Source of the DNA: Paraburkholderia sp.
GTDB lineage: Bacteria > Pseudomonadota > Gammaproteobacteria > Burkholderiales > Burkholderiaceae
Assembly (NCBI RefSeq): GCF_026225065.1
Contig: NZ_JAMFSB010000289.1
Location: forward strand, 1 to 64,000
Length of the DNA: 64,000 nucleotides
Direction of reading: 5' to 3'
In this document: piece by piece, positions 28,931 through 37,790 of the stretch
Position numbering within the stretch: the first letter of the stretch is position 1
Layout of the letters: every line of letters begins with the position of its first letter
Program-made: the position numbers and the translations under genes
The notes under the pieces: generated by a model
What the model was told of the DNA's origin: nothing
The model's database searches: none
Seen by the model: only the letters and a program-made list of their open reading frames with translations

Positions 28931-29305
28931 TTGAAATTACACCAGGATTCGAGCGGCGCCCTGAACACCGTGACCGGTTACGGCGCCGGCTATGTCGAAA
29001 TCAACCTCGAGCGCCATGTGGGCAGCATCCTCGTGATGCCGGAAAGCCCCGTCATCGCCTGGCCGGTGGCTTCTTTCGAGGCCCAGAGCCCGGAACATTT
29101 CGCCATGCTGATCGAGCCGGCGCCCGAAGTGGTGATCTTCGGCAGCGGCGAACGGCTGCGTTTTCCCCATCCGCGGCTGACCGCTGCGCTCGCGGCACAC
29201 CGGATCGGCGTCGAGACGATGGACTTCAAGGCCGCCTGCCGCACCTACAACATTCTGATGGCCGAGGGCCGCAAGGTCGCGGCCGCCTTGCTGATCGAAG
29301 CCTAG
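28931..29305 (+). CDS. Mth938-like domain protein (DUF498/NDUFAF3 family)
   Basis: About 124 residues: LHQDSSGALNTVTGYGAGYVEINLERH, SILVMPESPVIAWPV, PEVVIFGSGERLRFPHPRLTAAL, IGVETMDFKAACRTYNILMAEGRKVAAALLIE. This matches the Mth938 domain family, whose mitochondrial member NDUFAF3 helps assemble complex I; in bacteria the role is unknown. A TTG start at 28931 (read as MKLHQDS) fits the family N-terminus. The track's ATG at 28838 would add 31 poorly conserved residues, so the start is uncertain. It lies 168 bases ahead of the arn genes, probably not part of that pathway. Confidence 0.8.
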   Translation: MKLHQDSSGALNTVTGYGAGYVEINLERHVGSILVMPESPVIAWPVASFEAQSPEHFAMLIEPAPEVVIFGSGERLRFPHPRLTAALAAHRIGVETMDFKAACRTYNILMAEGRKVAAALLIEA

Positions 29306-29473
29306 CCGGCGCGGCGCACCCCAGGCCGTGGCCGTCGTGATCGTCAACTGCGCGTCACTTGCGCATGAACTGCGCGACAGCTGTCGGCGGCCAGCCCTGC
29401 GCACCCCGGCGTCTCCCCTAACAATACCGAAACGCCGCCCATGCGGCATCGCAAAAGAACAGGCTGATCATCC

Positions 29474-31225
29474 ATGAACGATATGCCGTCCCGGCTACCG
29501 CTCAAGCGCACCACTATCCTGCTGCTGGTGCTGGCACTTGCCCTCATCTGGTTCGTGCCGCTCGGCTGGCGCCACCTGCTGCCGAGCGACGAAGGCCGCT
29601 ACGCCGAAATGGCGCGCGAGATGTTCCTGACCGGCGACTGGATCACGCCGCGTTACAACGGCTACAAGTACTTCGAGAAGCCGCCGCTGCAAACCTGGGC
29701 GAATGCGCTGACGTTCGCGTGGTTCGGCATCGGCGAATGGCAGGCGCGGTTTTATACGGCCTTGACCGGCTTCGCGGGCGTCCTGCTGATCGGTTTCACC
29801 GGCGCGCGCGTCTTCAATGCCGCCACCGGCGTGTTCGCGGCCATCGTGCTCGCGACCTCGCCGTACTGGAACCTGATGGGCCACTTCAACACGCTGGACA
29901 TGGGCCTGTCGTTCTGGATGGAGCTAACCCTCTGCGCGCTGCTGCTCGCGCAGCGCCCCAACCTGCCCACCGGCCAGGTGCGGCTGTGGATGTGGATCTG
30001 CTGGGCGTCGATGGCGCTCTCGGTGCTCTCGAAGGGCCTCGTCGGCGTGATCCTGCCGGGCGCGGTGCTGGTGCTGTACACGCTGATCGCCCGCGACTGG
30101 GCCGTCTGGAAGCGCCTGCATCTGATCGGCGGCCTGATCCTGTTCTTCGCGATCGTCACGCCGTGGTTCGTGCTGGTGCAGCAACGCAATCCTGAATTCC
30201 TGAACTTCTTCTTCATCGTCCAGCAGTTCAAGCGCTATCTGACGCCCGAGCAGAACCGCCCTGGTGCGTTCTATTACTTCGTGCCGGTGATCCTGGTGGG
30301 TTTCCTGCCCTGGCTCTCCGTGAGCGTGCAGAGCATCCGCCACGCGCTGCGCCTGCCGCGCCAGCCGAACGGCTTCTCGCCGGTCGCCATGCTGCTGGTG
30401 TGGACGGTATTCATCTTCCTGTTCTTCAGCGCGTCGCATTCGAAGCTGCTGTCCTACACGCTGCCGATCGCCCCGGCGCTCGCGCTCGTGATCGGCATGT
30501 ACCTGCCGCTGGTGAGCCCGGCCATGCTGCGCCGCCATCTGGCCGGCTACGCGGTGTTTCTGGTGATCGCTGCCGTCGGCGCGCTATTCATGAGCCGCCT
30601 CGGCGACGACCGCAACCCGACCGAGCTGTACATCGCCTACCGCGTCTGGGTGCTGGCCGCTCTCGGCGTCGCGTTTGCCCTGACGCTCGCCGCGCTGTGG
30701 CTGAACCGCCACAGCCGCGCCGGCATTCTCGGCGCCACGGCAACGTTCGGCGCGGCGTGGCTGCTGATGGGCACCATTGCCGGCACCGGGCATGACGTGT
30801 TCGGGCGTCTCAGCTCGGGCGCTCCGCTTGCCCCCGCCATCAAGGCTGCCATCGCCAGGCTGCCGCCCGATACGCCGTTCTACTCGGTCGGCGTGCTCGA
30901 TCACACCTTGCCGTTCTATGTCGACCACACGATGATCATGGTCGAACATCCGGATGAACTGGCGTTCGGCGTGTCCGTCGAACCGCAGAAGTGGGTCCCG
31001 ACGGTCGACGAGTGGATCAAGCGCTGGGACGCGGACCGCTACGCCCTCGCGCTGATTCCGCCGGACCGTTACCAGAAGCTGCTGGCCCAGCATGTGCCGA
31101 TGCAGGTCGTCGCCAGCGACCCGCGCCGCGTGATCGTCGAAAAGCCCGTGGCCGGCGACGTGGGCAACGCCAGCGCCGCAGCGCCCGGCGCGGCGACCCC
31201 CGCTCTAGCAAACCCGCAGCAATGA
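29474..31225 (+). CDS. arnT: ArnT-type glycosyltransferase (L-Ara4N transfer to lipid A)
   Basis: A 583-residue GT-C membrane enzyme. The first periplasmic loop reads LLPSDEGRYAEMAREMFLTGDWITPRYNGYKYFEKPPLQTW, which is characteristic of ArnT (catalytic acidic pair in SDEGRY, substrate loop EKPPL). About 12-13 transmembrane helices follow, then a soluble periplasmic C-terminal domain. It moves 4-amino-4-deoxy-L-arabinose from undecaprenyl phosphate to lipid A phosphate on the periplasmic face, lowering negative charge and giving polymyxin resistance. It opens the arn cluster here; in enterobacteria arnT comes after arnD. In Burkholderia the modification is reported to be essential. Confidence 0.93.
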   Translation: MNDMPSRLPLKRTTILLLVLALALIWFVPLGWRHLLPSDEGRYAEMAREMFLTGDWITPRYNGYKYFEKPPLQTWANALTFAWFGIGEWQARFYTALTGFAGVLLIGFTGARVFNAATGVFAAIVLATSPYWNLMGHFNTLDMGLSFWMELTLCALLLAQRPNLPTGQVRLWMWICWASMALSVLSKGLVGVILPGAVLVLYTLIARDWAVWKRLHLIGGLILFFAIVTPWFVLVQQRNPEFLNFFFIVQQFKRYLTPEQNRPGAFYYFVPVILVGFLPWLSVSVQSIRHALRLPRQPNGFSPVAMLLVWTVFIFLFFSASHSKLLSYTLPIAPALALVIGMYLPLVSPAMLRRHLAGYAVFLVIAAVGALFMSRLGDDRNPTELYIAYRVWVLAALGVAFALTLAALWLNRHSRAGILGATATFGAAWLLMGTIAGTGHDVFGRLSSGAPLAPAIKAAIARLPPDTPFYSVGVLDHTLPFYVDHTMIMVEHPDELAFGVSVEPQKWVPTVDEWIKRWDADRYALALIPPDRYQKLLAQHVPMQVVASDPRRVIVEKPVAGDVGNASAAAPGAATPALANPQQ

Positions 31226-31250
31226 CCCCATATCAGGACCTGAACCCTTG

Positions 31251-31622
31251 ATGAACCCGATTTCGCTCTTTTGCATTCTTGCAGGCGTCACGCTGAATGC
31301 CTGCGCCCAGCTCCTGCTTAAGGCCGGCACGAATGCCGTTGGACACTTCGAATTCACCCGTGCGAACATCCTGCCCATTGGCTTCAAGCTGGCGACCCAG
31401 TTGCCGATCATCGGCGGGCTCGGTTGCTATGTGATCAGCGTCGCGGTGTGGGTGGTCGGACTGTCGCGAGTGGATGTGTCGATCGCCTATCCGATGCTCT
31501 CGCTCGGGTACGTCGTCAACGCCTTCGCCGCCTGGTATCTGTTCGGCGAGGTGCTGTCGGTTCAGCGGCTCGTCGGTATCGGCATCATTCTGATTGGCGT
31601 CGTCGTACTGGCGCGAAGCTAG
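31251..31622 (+). CDS. SMR/EamA-like small membrane protein, probable Ara4N-phosphoundecaprenol flippase
   Basis: A 123-residue protein with four hydrophobic helices, SMR-like: ISLFCILAGVTLNACAQLLLKAGTNAVG, LGCYVISVAVWVVGLSRVDVSIAYPMLSLGYVVNAF, WYLFGEVLSVQRLVGIGIILIGVVVLARS. It occupies the place of ArnE/ArnF, which flip the lipid-linked Ara4N across the inner membrane. Only one such gene is present here, so it may work as a homodimer, whereas E. coli uses an ArnE/ArnF pair. The ATG at 31251 is preferred over the TTG one codon earlier. It starts 25 bases after arnT. Confidence 0.85.
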   Translation: MNPISLFCILAGVTLNACAQLLLKAGTNAVGHFEFTRANILPIGFKLATQLPIIGGLGCYVISVAVWVVGLSRVDVSIAYPMLSLGYVVNAFAAWYLFGEVLSVQRLVGIGIILIGVVVLARS

Positions 31623-31841
31623 GCGCCGTCGGACTTTGGCCCGGTGTGAGCCGGTTTTTGCCAGTTGCCGCAAGCAGTTTGTTACCGTTGAGGGCCGGCG
31701 TGGCAAGCGGGGATGTAAGAGGTGGTAAGCACCCCGCGCAGGCGGCGTTATACCCGCTGACCGCGCCCCGGATTGCCGAAGTATCCTTGCCGGACGTCGT
31801 TGTTGTTGGTTGCCGCCCTATTTCTATCGAGCGAAGCATTC

Positions 31842-32993
31842 ATGAGCCAGTCATCAGTCCCGTTTTTGCCGTTTGTCCGTCCGGAAATCGATGAAGAGAC
31901 CATCCAGGGCGTAGCCGAGGTGTTGCGCTCCGGTTGGATCACCACCGGCCCGCAGAACCAGGCATTCGAAGCCGCGTTGTCGGAGTTCTGCGGCGGCCGT
32001 CCCGTGCGCACCTTCAACTCCGGCACGGCCACGCTCGAGATCGGCCTGCGCATCGCCGGTGTGGGCGAAGGCGACGAAGTCATCACCACGCCCGCCTCGT
32101 GGGTCTCCACCAGCAACGTGATCTACGAAACCGGTGCGACGCCGGTGTTCGTCGACATCGATCCAAAGACCCGCAACATCGATCTGTATCTGCTCGAGAA
32201 GGCCATCACGCCGCGCACCAAGGCGATCATCCCGGTGTATCTGTCGGGTCTGCCGGTCGACATGGACCGCCTCTATGAGATCGCCCGCGCCCACAAGCTG
32301 CGTGTGGTCGAAGACGCGGCGCAGGCGTTCGGCGCGACGTGGAAAGGCGAGCGTATCGGCAAGCTTGGCGACATGGTGTCGTTCAGCTTCCATGCCAACA
32401 AGAACCTGACTTCGATCGAAGGCGGCGCGCTGGTGCTGAACAACGAGGAAGAGGCCATCCTCGCCCAGAAATACCGCTTGCAAGGCGTCACCCGTACTGG
32501 GTTCGACGGCATGGACTGCGACGTGCTCGGCGGCAAATACAATCTGACGGATGTGGCGGCGCGCGTCGGCCTCGGCCAGTTGCCGCATCTGGAGCGCTTC
32601 CTTGCGCAGCGCAAGAAGCTAGTGCGGGCCTACTTCGCGGGTCTTGAAGGCGGCGCAGCGGTCAAACTGGGCATAGGTCTGCCGTTTGCTGACTTCGATA
32701 ACAGCAACTGGCACATGTTCCAGATCACGCTGCCGCTCGAGAAGCTGTCCATCGACCGCGCCGGTTTCATGGGCCAGTTGAAGGAGCGCGGCATCGGCTC
32801 GGGCGTGCACTATCCGGCCATCCACCTGTTCACGCTGTATCGCGCGCGCGGTTTCAAGGAAGGCATGTTCCCGCATGCAGAGCGCTTCGGCGCCACCACG
32901 GTCACGCTGCCGCTATTCACGCTGATGAACGAAGGCGACGTGGCGCGGGTCTGCCAGGCGGTCAACGAAATTTGCGAACAATACGGAAAATAA
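31842..32993 (+). CDS. arnB: UDP-4-amino-4-deoxy-L-arabinose--oxoglutarate aminotransferase
   Basis: A 383-residue PLP aminotransferase of the DegT/DnrJ/EryC1 family: FVRPEIDEETIQGVAEVLRSGWITTGPQNQAFE, SGTATLEIGLRIAG, DEVITTPASWVSTSNVIYETGATPVFVDID, and the PLP-lysine segment SFHANKNLTSIEGGALV. It converts UDP-4-keto-arabinose into UDP-L-Ara4N. The track ORF starts at 31773, but MSQSSVPFLPF at 31842 is the family start. A 219-base gap separates it from the SMR gene, so it may have its own promoter, although none was found with confidence. Confidence 0.95.
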   Translation: MSQSSVPFLPFVRPEIDEETIQGVAEVLRSGWITTGPQNQAFEAALSEFCGGRPVRTFNSGTATLEIGLRIAGVGEGDEVITTPASWVSTSNVIYETGATPVFVDIDPKTRNIDLYLLEKAITPRTKAIIPVYLSGLPVDMDRLYEIARAHKLRVVEDAAQAFGATWKGERIGKLGDMVSFSFHANKNLTSIEGGALVLNNEEEAILAQKYRLQGVTRTGFDGMDCDVLGGKYNLTDVAARVGLGQLPHLERFLAQRKKLVRAYFAGLEGGAAVKLGIGLPFADFDNSNWHMFQITLPLEKLSIDRAGFMGQLKERGIGSGVHYPAIHLFTLYRARGFKEGMFPHAERFGATTVTLPLFTLMNEGDVARVCQAVNEICEQYGK

Positions 32994-32999
32994 GCGGAA

Positions 33000-34052
33000 A
33001 TGAGTCAAACGGAACATCGCTCCCCGATGTCTGATACGCCGGAAGTTTCGATCATCATTCCGGTGTACAACGAGGAAGCCGGACTGGCCGCGTTGTTCGC
33101 GCGCCTGTATCCGGCGCTCGACGCGCTCGGCACCCGCTATGAAGTGATCTTCATCAACGACGGCAGCCGCGACAAATCCCCGGCGTTGCTGGCCGACCAG
33201 TTCCGCAACCGGCCGGACACGACCCGCGTGATCCTTCTGAACGGCAACTACGGCCAGCATATGGCGATTCTCGCCGGCTTCGAGCAGGCGCGCGGCGAGA
33301 TCATCATCACGCTCGACGCCGACTTGCAGAACCCGCCCGAAGAAATCGCCAAGCTGGTCACGAAGATGCGCGAAGGCTACGACTACGTGGGCACGATTCG
33401 CCTGCAGCGTCAGGACAGCCTGTGGCGCCGCAAGGCCTCGCGGGCGATGAACCGTCTGCGCGAACGCATCACCCGGATCAAGATGACAGATCAGGGCTGC
33501 ATGCTGCGCGCTTACAGCCGGCACATCATCGACACGATCAACCGCTGCGGTGAAATCAACACGTTCATTCCGGCGCTCGCCTACACGTTCGCGCAGAATC
33601 CGGTGGAAATCGAAGTCGCCCACGAAGAGCGCTTTGCGGGCGAATCGAAGTATTCGCTGTACTCGCTGATTCGTCTGAACTTCGACCTCGTCACCGGCTT
33701 CTCGGTGGTGCCGCTGCAGTGGCTGTCGTTCATCGGGGTGATCCTCTCGCTTGGCTCTGCTGGCCTGTTCGTTCTACTGCTGATTCGCCGCTTCATCATC
33801 GGCGCGGAAGTGCAAGGTGTGTTCACGCTGTTTGCTATCACGTTCTTCCTGCTCGGCGTGATCATCTTCGCGCTTGGGCTGCTCGGCGAGTACATTGGCC
33901 GGATCTACCAGCAGGTGCGCGCCCGCCCCCGTTATCTGGTGCAAACGATTCTCGAACAGCGCGACGGCGCCGCCGTCGCCGAGGCGCCCCGCCAGGCGCT
34001 GGTGCAGGCCGTTCAGGCCGCGCCGCTCATCGATCAGGGACCGAATTCATGA
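33000..34052 (+). CDS. arnC: Undecaprenyl-phosphate 4-deoxy-4-formamido-L-arabinose transferase
   Basis: A 350-residue GT2 family enzyme. The catalytic domain shows SIIIPVYNEEAGLAALFARL and the DxD motif in TLDADLQNPPEEIAKL; two transmembrane helices lie near residues 235-310 (FSVVPLQWLSFIGVILSLGSAGLFV, FTLFAITFFLLGVIIFALGLLGEYIGRIY). It moves formyl-Ara4N from UDP to undecaprenyl phosphate on the cytosolic side. It starts six bases after arnB and its stop overlaps the next ATG (ATGA). A second in-frame Met at 33027 is an alternative start. Confidence 0.95.
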   Translation: MSQTEHRSPMSDTPEVSIIIPVYNEEAGLAALFARLYPALDALGTRYEVIFINDGSRDKSPALLADQFRNRPDTTRVILLNGNYGQHMAILAGFEQARGEIIITLDADLQNPPEEIAKLVTKMREGYDYVGTIRLQRQDSLWRRKASRAMNRLRERITRIKMTDQGCMLRAYSRHIIDTINRCGEINTFIPALAYTFAQNPVEIEVAHEERFAGESKYSLYSLIRLNFDLVTGFSVVPLQWLSFIGVILSLGSAGLFVLLLIRRFIIGAEVQGVFTLFAITFFLLGVIIFALGLLGEYIGRIYQQVRARPRYLVQTILEQRDGAAVAEAPRQALVQAVQAAPLIDQGPNS

Positions 34053-34984
34053 AGCCACGCGCGGTAGTTTTCGCGTATCACAACGTCGGCGTGCGCTGCC
34101 TGCAAGTGCTGCTGGCGCGCGGCGTGGAGGTGGCGCTGGTGGTCACCCACGAGGACAGCCCGACCGAGAACATCTGGTTCGGCAGCGTTGCTTCGGTGGC
34201 GGCGAGCTATGGGATTCCCACGGTGACGCCGGCCGATCCGAAGAGCGAGGAGCTGCGCGCCGCGGTGAGCGCCGCGCGGCCCGACTTCGTTTTCTCGTTC
34301 TACTACCGCCACATGCTGCCGGTCGACCTGCTCGCGCTGGCCACGCGCGGCGCCTACAACATGCACGGCTCGCTGCTGCCCAAGTACCGTGGCCGCGTGC
34401 CGACCAACTGGGCCGTGCTAAAGGGCGAAGCCGAAACCGGCGCCACGCTGCACGAAATGGCCGCCAAACCTGATGCAGGCGCGATCATCGCGCAAACGCC
34501 GGTGCCGATCCTGCCGGACGATACCGCCGCGCAGGTGTTCGATAAGGTCACGGTGGCCGCCGAGCAGACGCTCTGGCGCGTGCTGCCGGCGCTGCTCGCA
34601 GGCGAAGCGCCGCATCTGCCGAACGATCTGGCGCATGGCAGCTACTTCGGCGGGCGCAAGCCCGAAGACGGCCGGATCGACTGGAACCAGCCGGCTCAGG
34701 ATGTCTACAACCTGATTCGCGCCGTGGCGCCGCCCTATCCCGGCGCGTTCACCGAGATCGACGGCCAGCGCTTCATCGTCGCGCGGGCGCGTCTTGCCCG
34801 TCCCGGCGCGCTTCGCTCAGATTTGCCCCCCGGCCTCCACGTAAGCGATAATGCGTTTTTCGCGGTGTGCGGCGATGGCCGCGCCATCGCCATCCACGAA
34901 TTGCGGCGCCAGCACGAAGGCCAAGAGCCCGTCGTCTCCCCTGCCGAATTCTCCCAGCTCATTCAATCTTCCCGTCATCAATGA
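34049..34984 (+). CDS. UDP-Ara4N formyltransferase (stand-alone ArnA N-terminal domain)
   Basis: A 311-residue formyltransferase equal to the N-terminal half of E. coli ArnA. The active-site triad is visible: Asn and His in [19 protein letters not shown] and Asp in [18 protein letters not shown]. It uses 10-formyl-tetrahydrofolate to formylate UDP-L-Ara4N. The start overlaps arnC (ATGA) and the stop overlaps the next start (ATGA), so translation is coupled on both sides. In E. coli the two ArnA activities are fused in one polypeptide; here they are separate genes, as known in other Burkholderia. Confidence 0.93.
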   Translation: MKPRAVVFAYHNVGVRCLQVLLARGVEVALVVTHEDSPTENIWFGSVASVAASYGIPTVTPADPKSEELRAAVSAARPDFVFSFYYRHMLPVDLLALATRGAYNMHGSLLPKYRGRVPTNWAVLKGEAETGATLHEMAAKPDAGAIIAQTPVPILPDDTAAQVFDKVTVAAEQTLWRVLPALLAGEAPHLPNDLAHGSYFGGRKPEDGRIDWNQPAQDVYNLIRAVAPPYPGAFTEIDGQRFIVARARLARPGALRSDLPPGLHVSDNAFFAVCGDGRAIAIHELRRQHEGQEPVVSPAEFSQLIQSSRHQ

Positions 34985-36027
34985 AAAAAGTCCTGATTCT
35001 GGGTGTCAACGGCTTCATCGGCCATCACCTGTCCAAGCGCATTCTCGAAACGACCGACTGGGAAGTGTTCGGCATGGACATGCAGACCGAACGCCTTGGT
35101 GATCTCATCAATCACGAGCGGATGCATTTCTTCGAAGGCGATATCACGATCAACAAGGAGTGGGTCGAGTATCACGTGAAGAAGTGCGACGTGATCCTGC
35201 CGCTCGTTGCGATCGCCACGCCGGCCACTTACGTTAAGCAACCGCTGCGCGTGTTCGAGCTCGACTTCGAGGCGAACCTGCCCATCGTGCGTTCGGCTGT
35301 GAAGTACGGCAAGCACCTCGTGTTTCCGTCCACCTCCGAGGTGTACGGCATGTGCACGGACGAGCAGTTCGACCCGGAAGAATCGCAACTGACGTACGGC
35401 CCGATCAACAAGCCGCGCTGGATCTACGCGTGCTCGAAGCAGTTGATGGACCGCGTGATCTGGGGCTACGGCATGGAGGGCCTCAACTTCACGCTGTTTC
35501 GTCCGTTCAACTGGATCGGCCCAGGTCTGGATTCGATCTACACGCCGAAGGAAGGCAGCTCGCGCGTGGTCACGCAGTTCCTCGGCCATATCGTGCGTGG
35601 CGAGAACATCAGCCTCGTCGACGGCGGCGCGCAAAAGCGTGCCTTCACGGATATCGATGACGGCATCGGCGCGTTGATGAAAATCATCGAGAACAAGGAC
35701 GGCATCGCCACCGGCAAGATCTATAACATCGGCAACCCGACCAACAACTTCTCGGTGCGCGAGCTCGCGCACAAGATGCTGGCGCTCGCCGCCGAATTCC
35801 CGGAATACGCGGAAACGGCCAAGCAGGTGCAACTGGTCGAAACCTCGTCCGGCGCTTACTACGGCGCGGGCTATCAGGACGTGCAGAACCGCGTGCCGAA
35901 GATCGACAACACGATGCAGGAGCTTCACTGGGCGCCGAAGTCGACCTTCGACGAAGCGCTGCGCAAGATTTTCGAAGCGTATCGCGGCCACGTCGCGGAA
36001 GCACGCGCTCTTGTCGAACAGCAATAA
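34981..36027 (+). CDS. UDP-glucuronic acid oxidative decarboxylase (stand-alone ArnA C-terminal domain)
   Basis: A 348-residue extended SDR enzyme equal to the C-terminal half of E. coli ArnA. The Rossmann motif is [22 protein letters not shown]; the substrate region [11 protein letters not shown] holds the Ser/Glu pair used in decarboxylation, and YxxxK is in [18 protein letters not shown]. It oxidises and decarboxylates UDP-glucuronate to UDP-4-keto-arabinose, the first committed step. It starts within the ATGA overlap at the end of the formyltransferase gene and precedes arnD by 14 bases. The track ORF begins upstream at 34867, but 34981 is the clear family start. Confidence 0.94.
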   Translation: MKKVLILGVNGFIGHHLSKRILETTDWEVFGMDMQTERLGDLINHERMHFFEGDITINKEWVEYHVKKCDVILPLVAIATPATYVKQPLRVFELDFEANLPIVRSAVKYGKHLVFPSTSEVYGMCTDEQFDPEESQLTYGPINKPRWIYACSKQLMDRVIWGYGMEGLNFTLFRPFNWIGPGLDSIYTPKEGSSRVVTQFLGHIVRGENISLVDGGAQKRAFTDIDDGIGALMKIIENKDGIATGKIYNIGNPTNNFSVRELAHKMLALAAEFPEYAETAKQVQLVETSSGAYYGAGYQDVQNRVPKIDNTMQELHWAPKSTFDEALRKIFEAYRGHVAEARALVEQQ

Positions 36028-36041
36028 TTAAGGGCTGATCC

Positions 36042-36938
36042 TTGGCTCGTATCGTCCTGAAGATCGACGTCGACACGCTGCGCGGTACTCGCGAAGGCGT
36101 GCCGAACCTCGCCCGCATCTTCGACCGTTTCAAGGCGCGCGCCACCTTCCTGTTCAGCCTCGGGCCCGACCACACCGGTTGGGCGATGCGCCGCGTGCTG
36201 CGGCCGGGTTTTCTACAGAAGGTATCGCGCACTTCGGTAGTCGAGCATTACGGTATCAAGCAATTGATGTACGGCGTGCTGCTGCCCGGGCCGGATATCG
36301 GCGCGCGGGCCGCGTCGGACATGCGTGCGATCCATGAGGCCGGCTTCGAGTGCGGCATTCACACGTGGGACCACGTCTACTGGCAGGACAACGTGCGCAC
36401 GCGGGCTCGCGACTGGACCGTCGCGCAGATGCAGGCGAGTCACAACCGTTTCATCGAAATTTTCGGCACGCCGCCCGTCACGCACGGCGCCGCCGGCTGG
36501 CAGATGAACGGCCACGCGTTCGAGCAGATCGACGCGTGGGGCATGCAGTATGCGTCCGACGGGCGCGGTCATTCGCCGTATTTCCCCGTAGTAGACGGCA
36601 AGACCCTCTCGCACGTACAGATGCCCACCACGCTGCCCACGCTCGACGAAGTGCTGGGCGTCGACGGTGTCGACCTGGACAACGTTGCCGCGTGGATGTT
36701 GAAGCGCACCGAGAACAATCCGCACGACCAGGTGTACACGCTGCACGCCGAGCTCGAAGGACAAAAGCTCGCGCCGGTGTTCGAACAACTGCTGGACGGC
36801 TGGCGCGCTCAAGGCCACACGTTCGCCACGATGGGCGACTATCATGCCGCGCTGGACCGCAGTACGCTGCCATCGTACCCTGTCACCTGGGGTGAAATTC
36901 CTGGCCGTTCCGGCGAATTGATCGTGCAGCCGTCGTGA
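36042..36938 (+). CDS. arnD: Polysaccharide deacetylase ArnD (deformylates Ara4N lipid)
   Basis: A 298-residue NodB-fold deacetylase that removes the formyl group from undecaprenyl-phosphate-Ara4FN. The metal site elements are KIDVDTLRGTREGVPNLA (first Asp) and FECGIHTWDHVYWQDNV (HxxxH). The end part FATMGDYHAALDRS fits ArnD. The start is TTG at 36042 (MARIVLKIDVDT), the only codon that places the family N-terminus correctly. It lies 14 bases after the decarboxylase gene. Confidence 0.93.
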   Translation: MARIVLKIDVDTLRGTREGVPNLARIFDRFKARATFLFSLGPDHTGWAMRRVLRPGFLQKVSRTSVVEHYGIKQLMYGVLLPGPDIGARAASDMRAIHEAGFECGIHTWDHVYWQDNVRTRARDWTVAQMQASHNRFIEIFGTPPVTHGAAGWQMNGHAFEQIDAWGMQYASDGRGHSPYFPVVDGKTLSHVQMPTTLPTLDEVLGVDGVDLDNVAAWMLKRTENNPHDQVYTLHAELEGQKLAPVFEQLLDGWRAQGHTFATMGDYHAALDRSTLPSYPVTWGEIPGRSGELIVQPS

Positions 36939-36991
36939 GCCGGGGCGCGGCAGATCAGCCTGACGCCTGACCATAACAACCGGAGAACCTC

Positions 36992-37453
36992 GTGCCCATC
37001 GCAGTCGACCAACCCGTCCCCGACTTTACCGCCCCCGCAACCGGTGGCGAGATTACGCTGTCCAGTCTTCGGGGCAAAAAGGTGGTGCTGTATTTTTACC
37101 CGAAGGACAACACGCCAGGTTGCACGACCGAAGGTCTGCAGTTCCGCGATCTGTATCCGAAGTTCAAGAAGGCTGGCGCAGAGATTCTCGGCGTCTCGCG
37201 CGACAGCCTGCGCTCGCATGACAACTTCAAGGCCAAGCTCGAACTGCCGTTCCCGCTGATCTCGGATCCAGAGGAAACGCTCTGCGCGCTCTTCAACGTC
37301 ATCAAAATGAAGAAAATGTATGGCAAAGAAGTACGGGGAATCGAACGATCGACGTTTGTCATCGACAGCGAGGGCGTCCTTCGCCAGGAGTGGCGTGGCG
37401 TGAAAGTACCAGGTCACGTCGATGACATTCTGGAGGCTGTACAAGCGCTGTGA
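36992..37453 (+). CDS. bcp: Peroxiredoxin, Bcp/PrxQ family
   Basis: A 153-residue thiol peroxidase: AVDQPVPDFTAPATGGEITLSSLRGKKVVLYFYPKDNTPGCTTEGLQFRDLYPKF. The peroxidatic Cys is in PGCTTEG. E. coli Bcp has a resolving Cys five residues later (GCTKEAC); here that place is Leu (GCTTEGL), so the protein would have to use the distant Cys in EETLCALFNV or an external thiol. A GTG start at 36992 follows a CCGGAGAA ribosome site. It follows arnD by 53 bases and likely reads through from the arn operon. A terminator-like hairpin follows. Confidence 0.93.
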   Translation: MPIAVDQPVPDFTAPATGGEITLSSLRGKKVVLYFYPKDNTPGCTTEGLQFRDLYPKFKKAGAEILGVSRDSLRSHDNFKAKLELPFPLISDPEETLCALFNVIKMKKMYGKEVRGIERSTFVIDSEGVLRQEWRGVKVPGHVDDILEAVQAL

Positions 37454-37790
37454 GGCGCGTTATATTGGGCTGCAATGAGTGCCTGTCCACCCCATACTTT
37501 CCGCGGCTGCGCCGCTTGTCACGCCTCTGTCGTTGAGGCTGTGAGGCGCAACGCGATGACCGAAGTCGAGCCGCTTGCCCCGTTTGCCGGGGCGGCGGCT
37601 TTTTTAATTGCGCGAAGCCGTTCTTTTATCAGGCCACGCGCTCTCGTCAAGGAGCCGATCGAAAACCAGGCGAACCGGCATTTTTAGACCGAAGCGCGCC
37701 TCCGGGCGCAAACTGCGTGGGCCTTTTGGCACACCAGCAGAATGCGACAGGCGGCGCACGATATGTGACCCGATTATTTCGAGGGAAACC
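37454..37790. other. Intergenic region between bcp and phoH
   Basis: A 337-base gap. It contains a terminator-like hairpin (37568-37606). A 70-codon ORF in the track (37475-37687) spans that hairpin and shows no family features, so it is not called. The ORF track extends phoH upstream to 37608, but the ATG at 37791 with GAGGGA before it is the better start. No promoter was clear. Confidence 0.55.
37568..37606 (+). terminator. Intrinsic terminator candidate after bcp
   Basis: An imperfect GC-rich hairpin (gagccgc..gccccg / cggggc..ggcggc) is followed by six Ts. It lies about 115 bases after the bcp stop and before phoH. Likely ends the arn-bcp transcript. Confidence 0.7.

Noticed and set aside
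37475-37687. 70-codon ORF between bcp and phoH
   Set aside because: Spans a terminator hairpin and shows no family features or good ribosome site.
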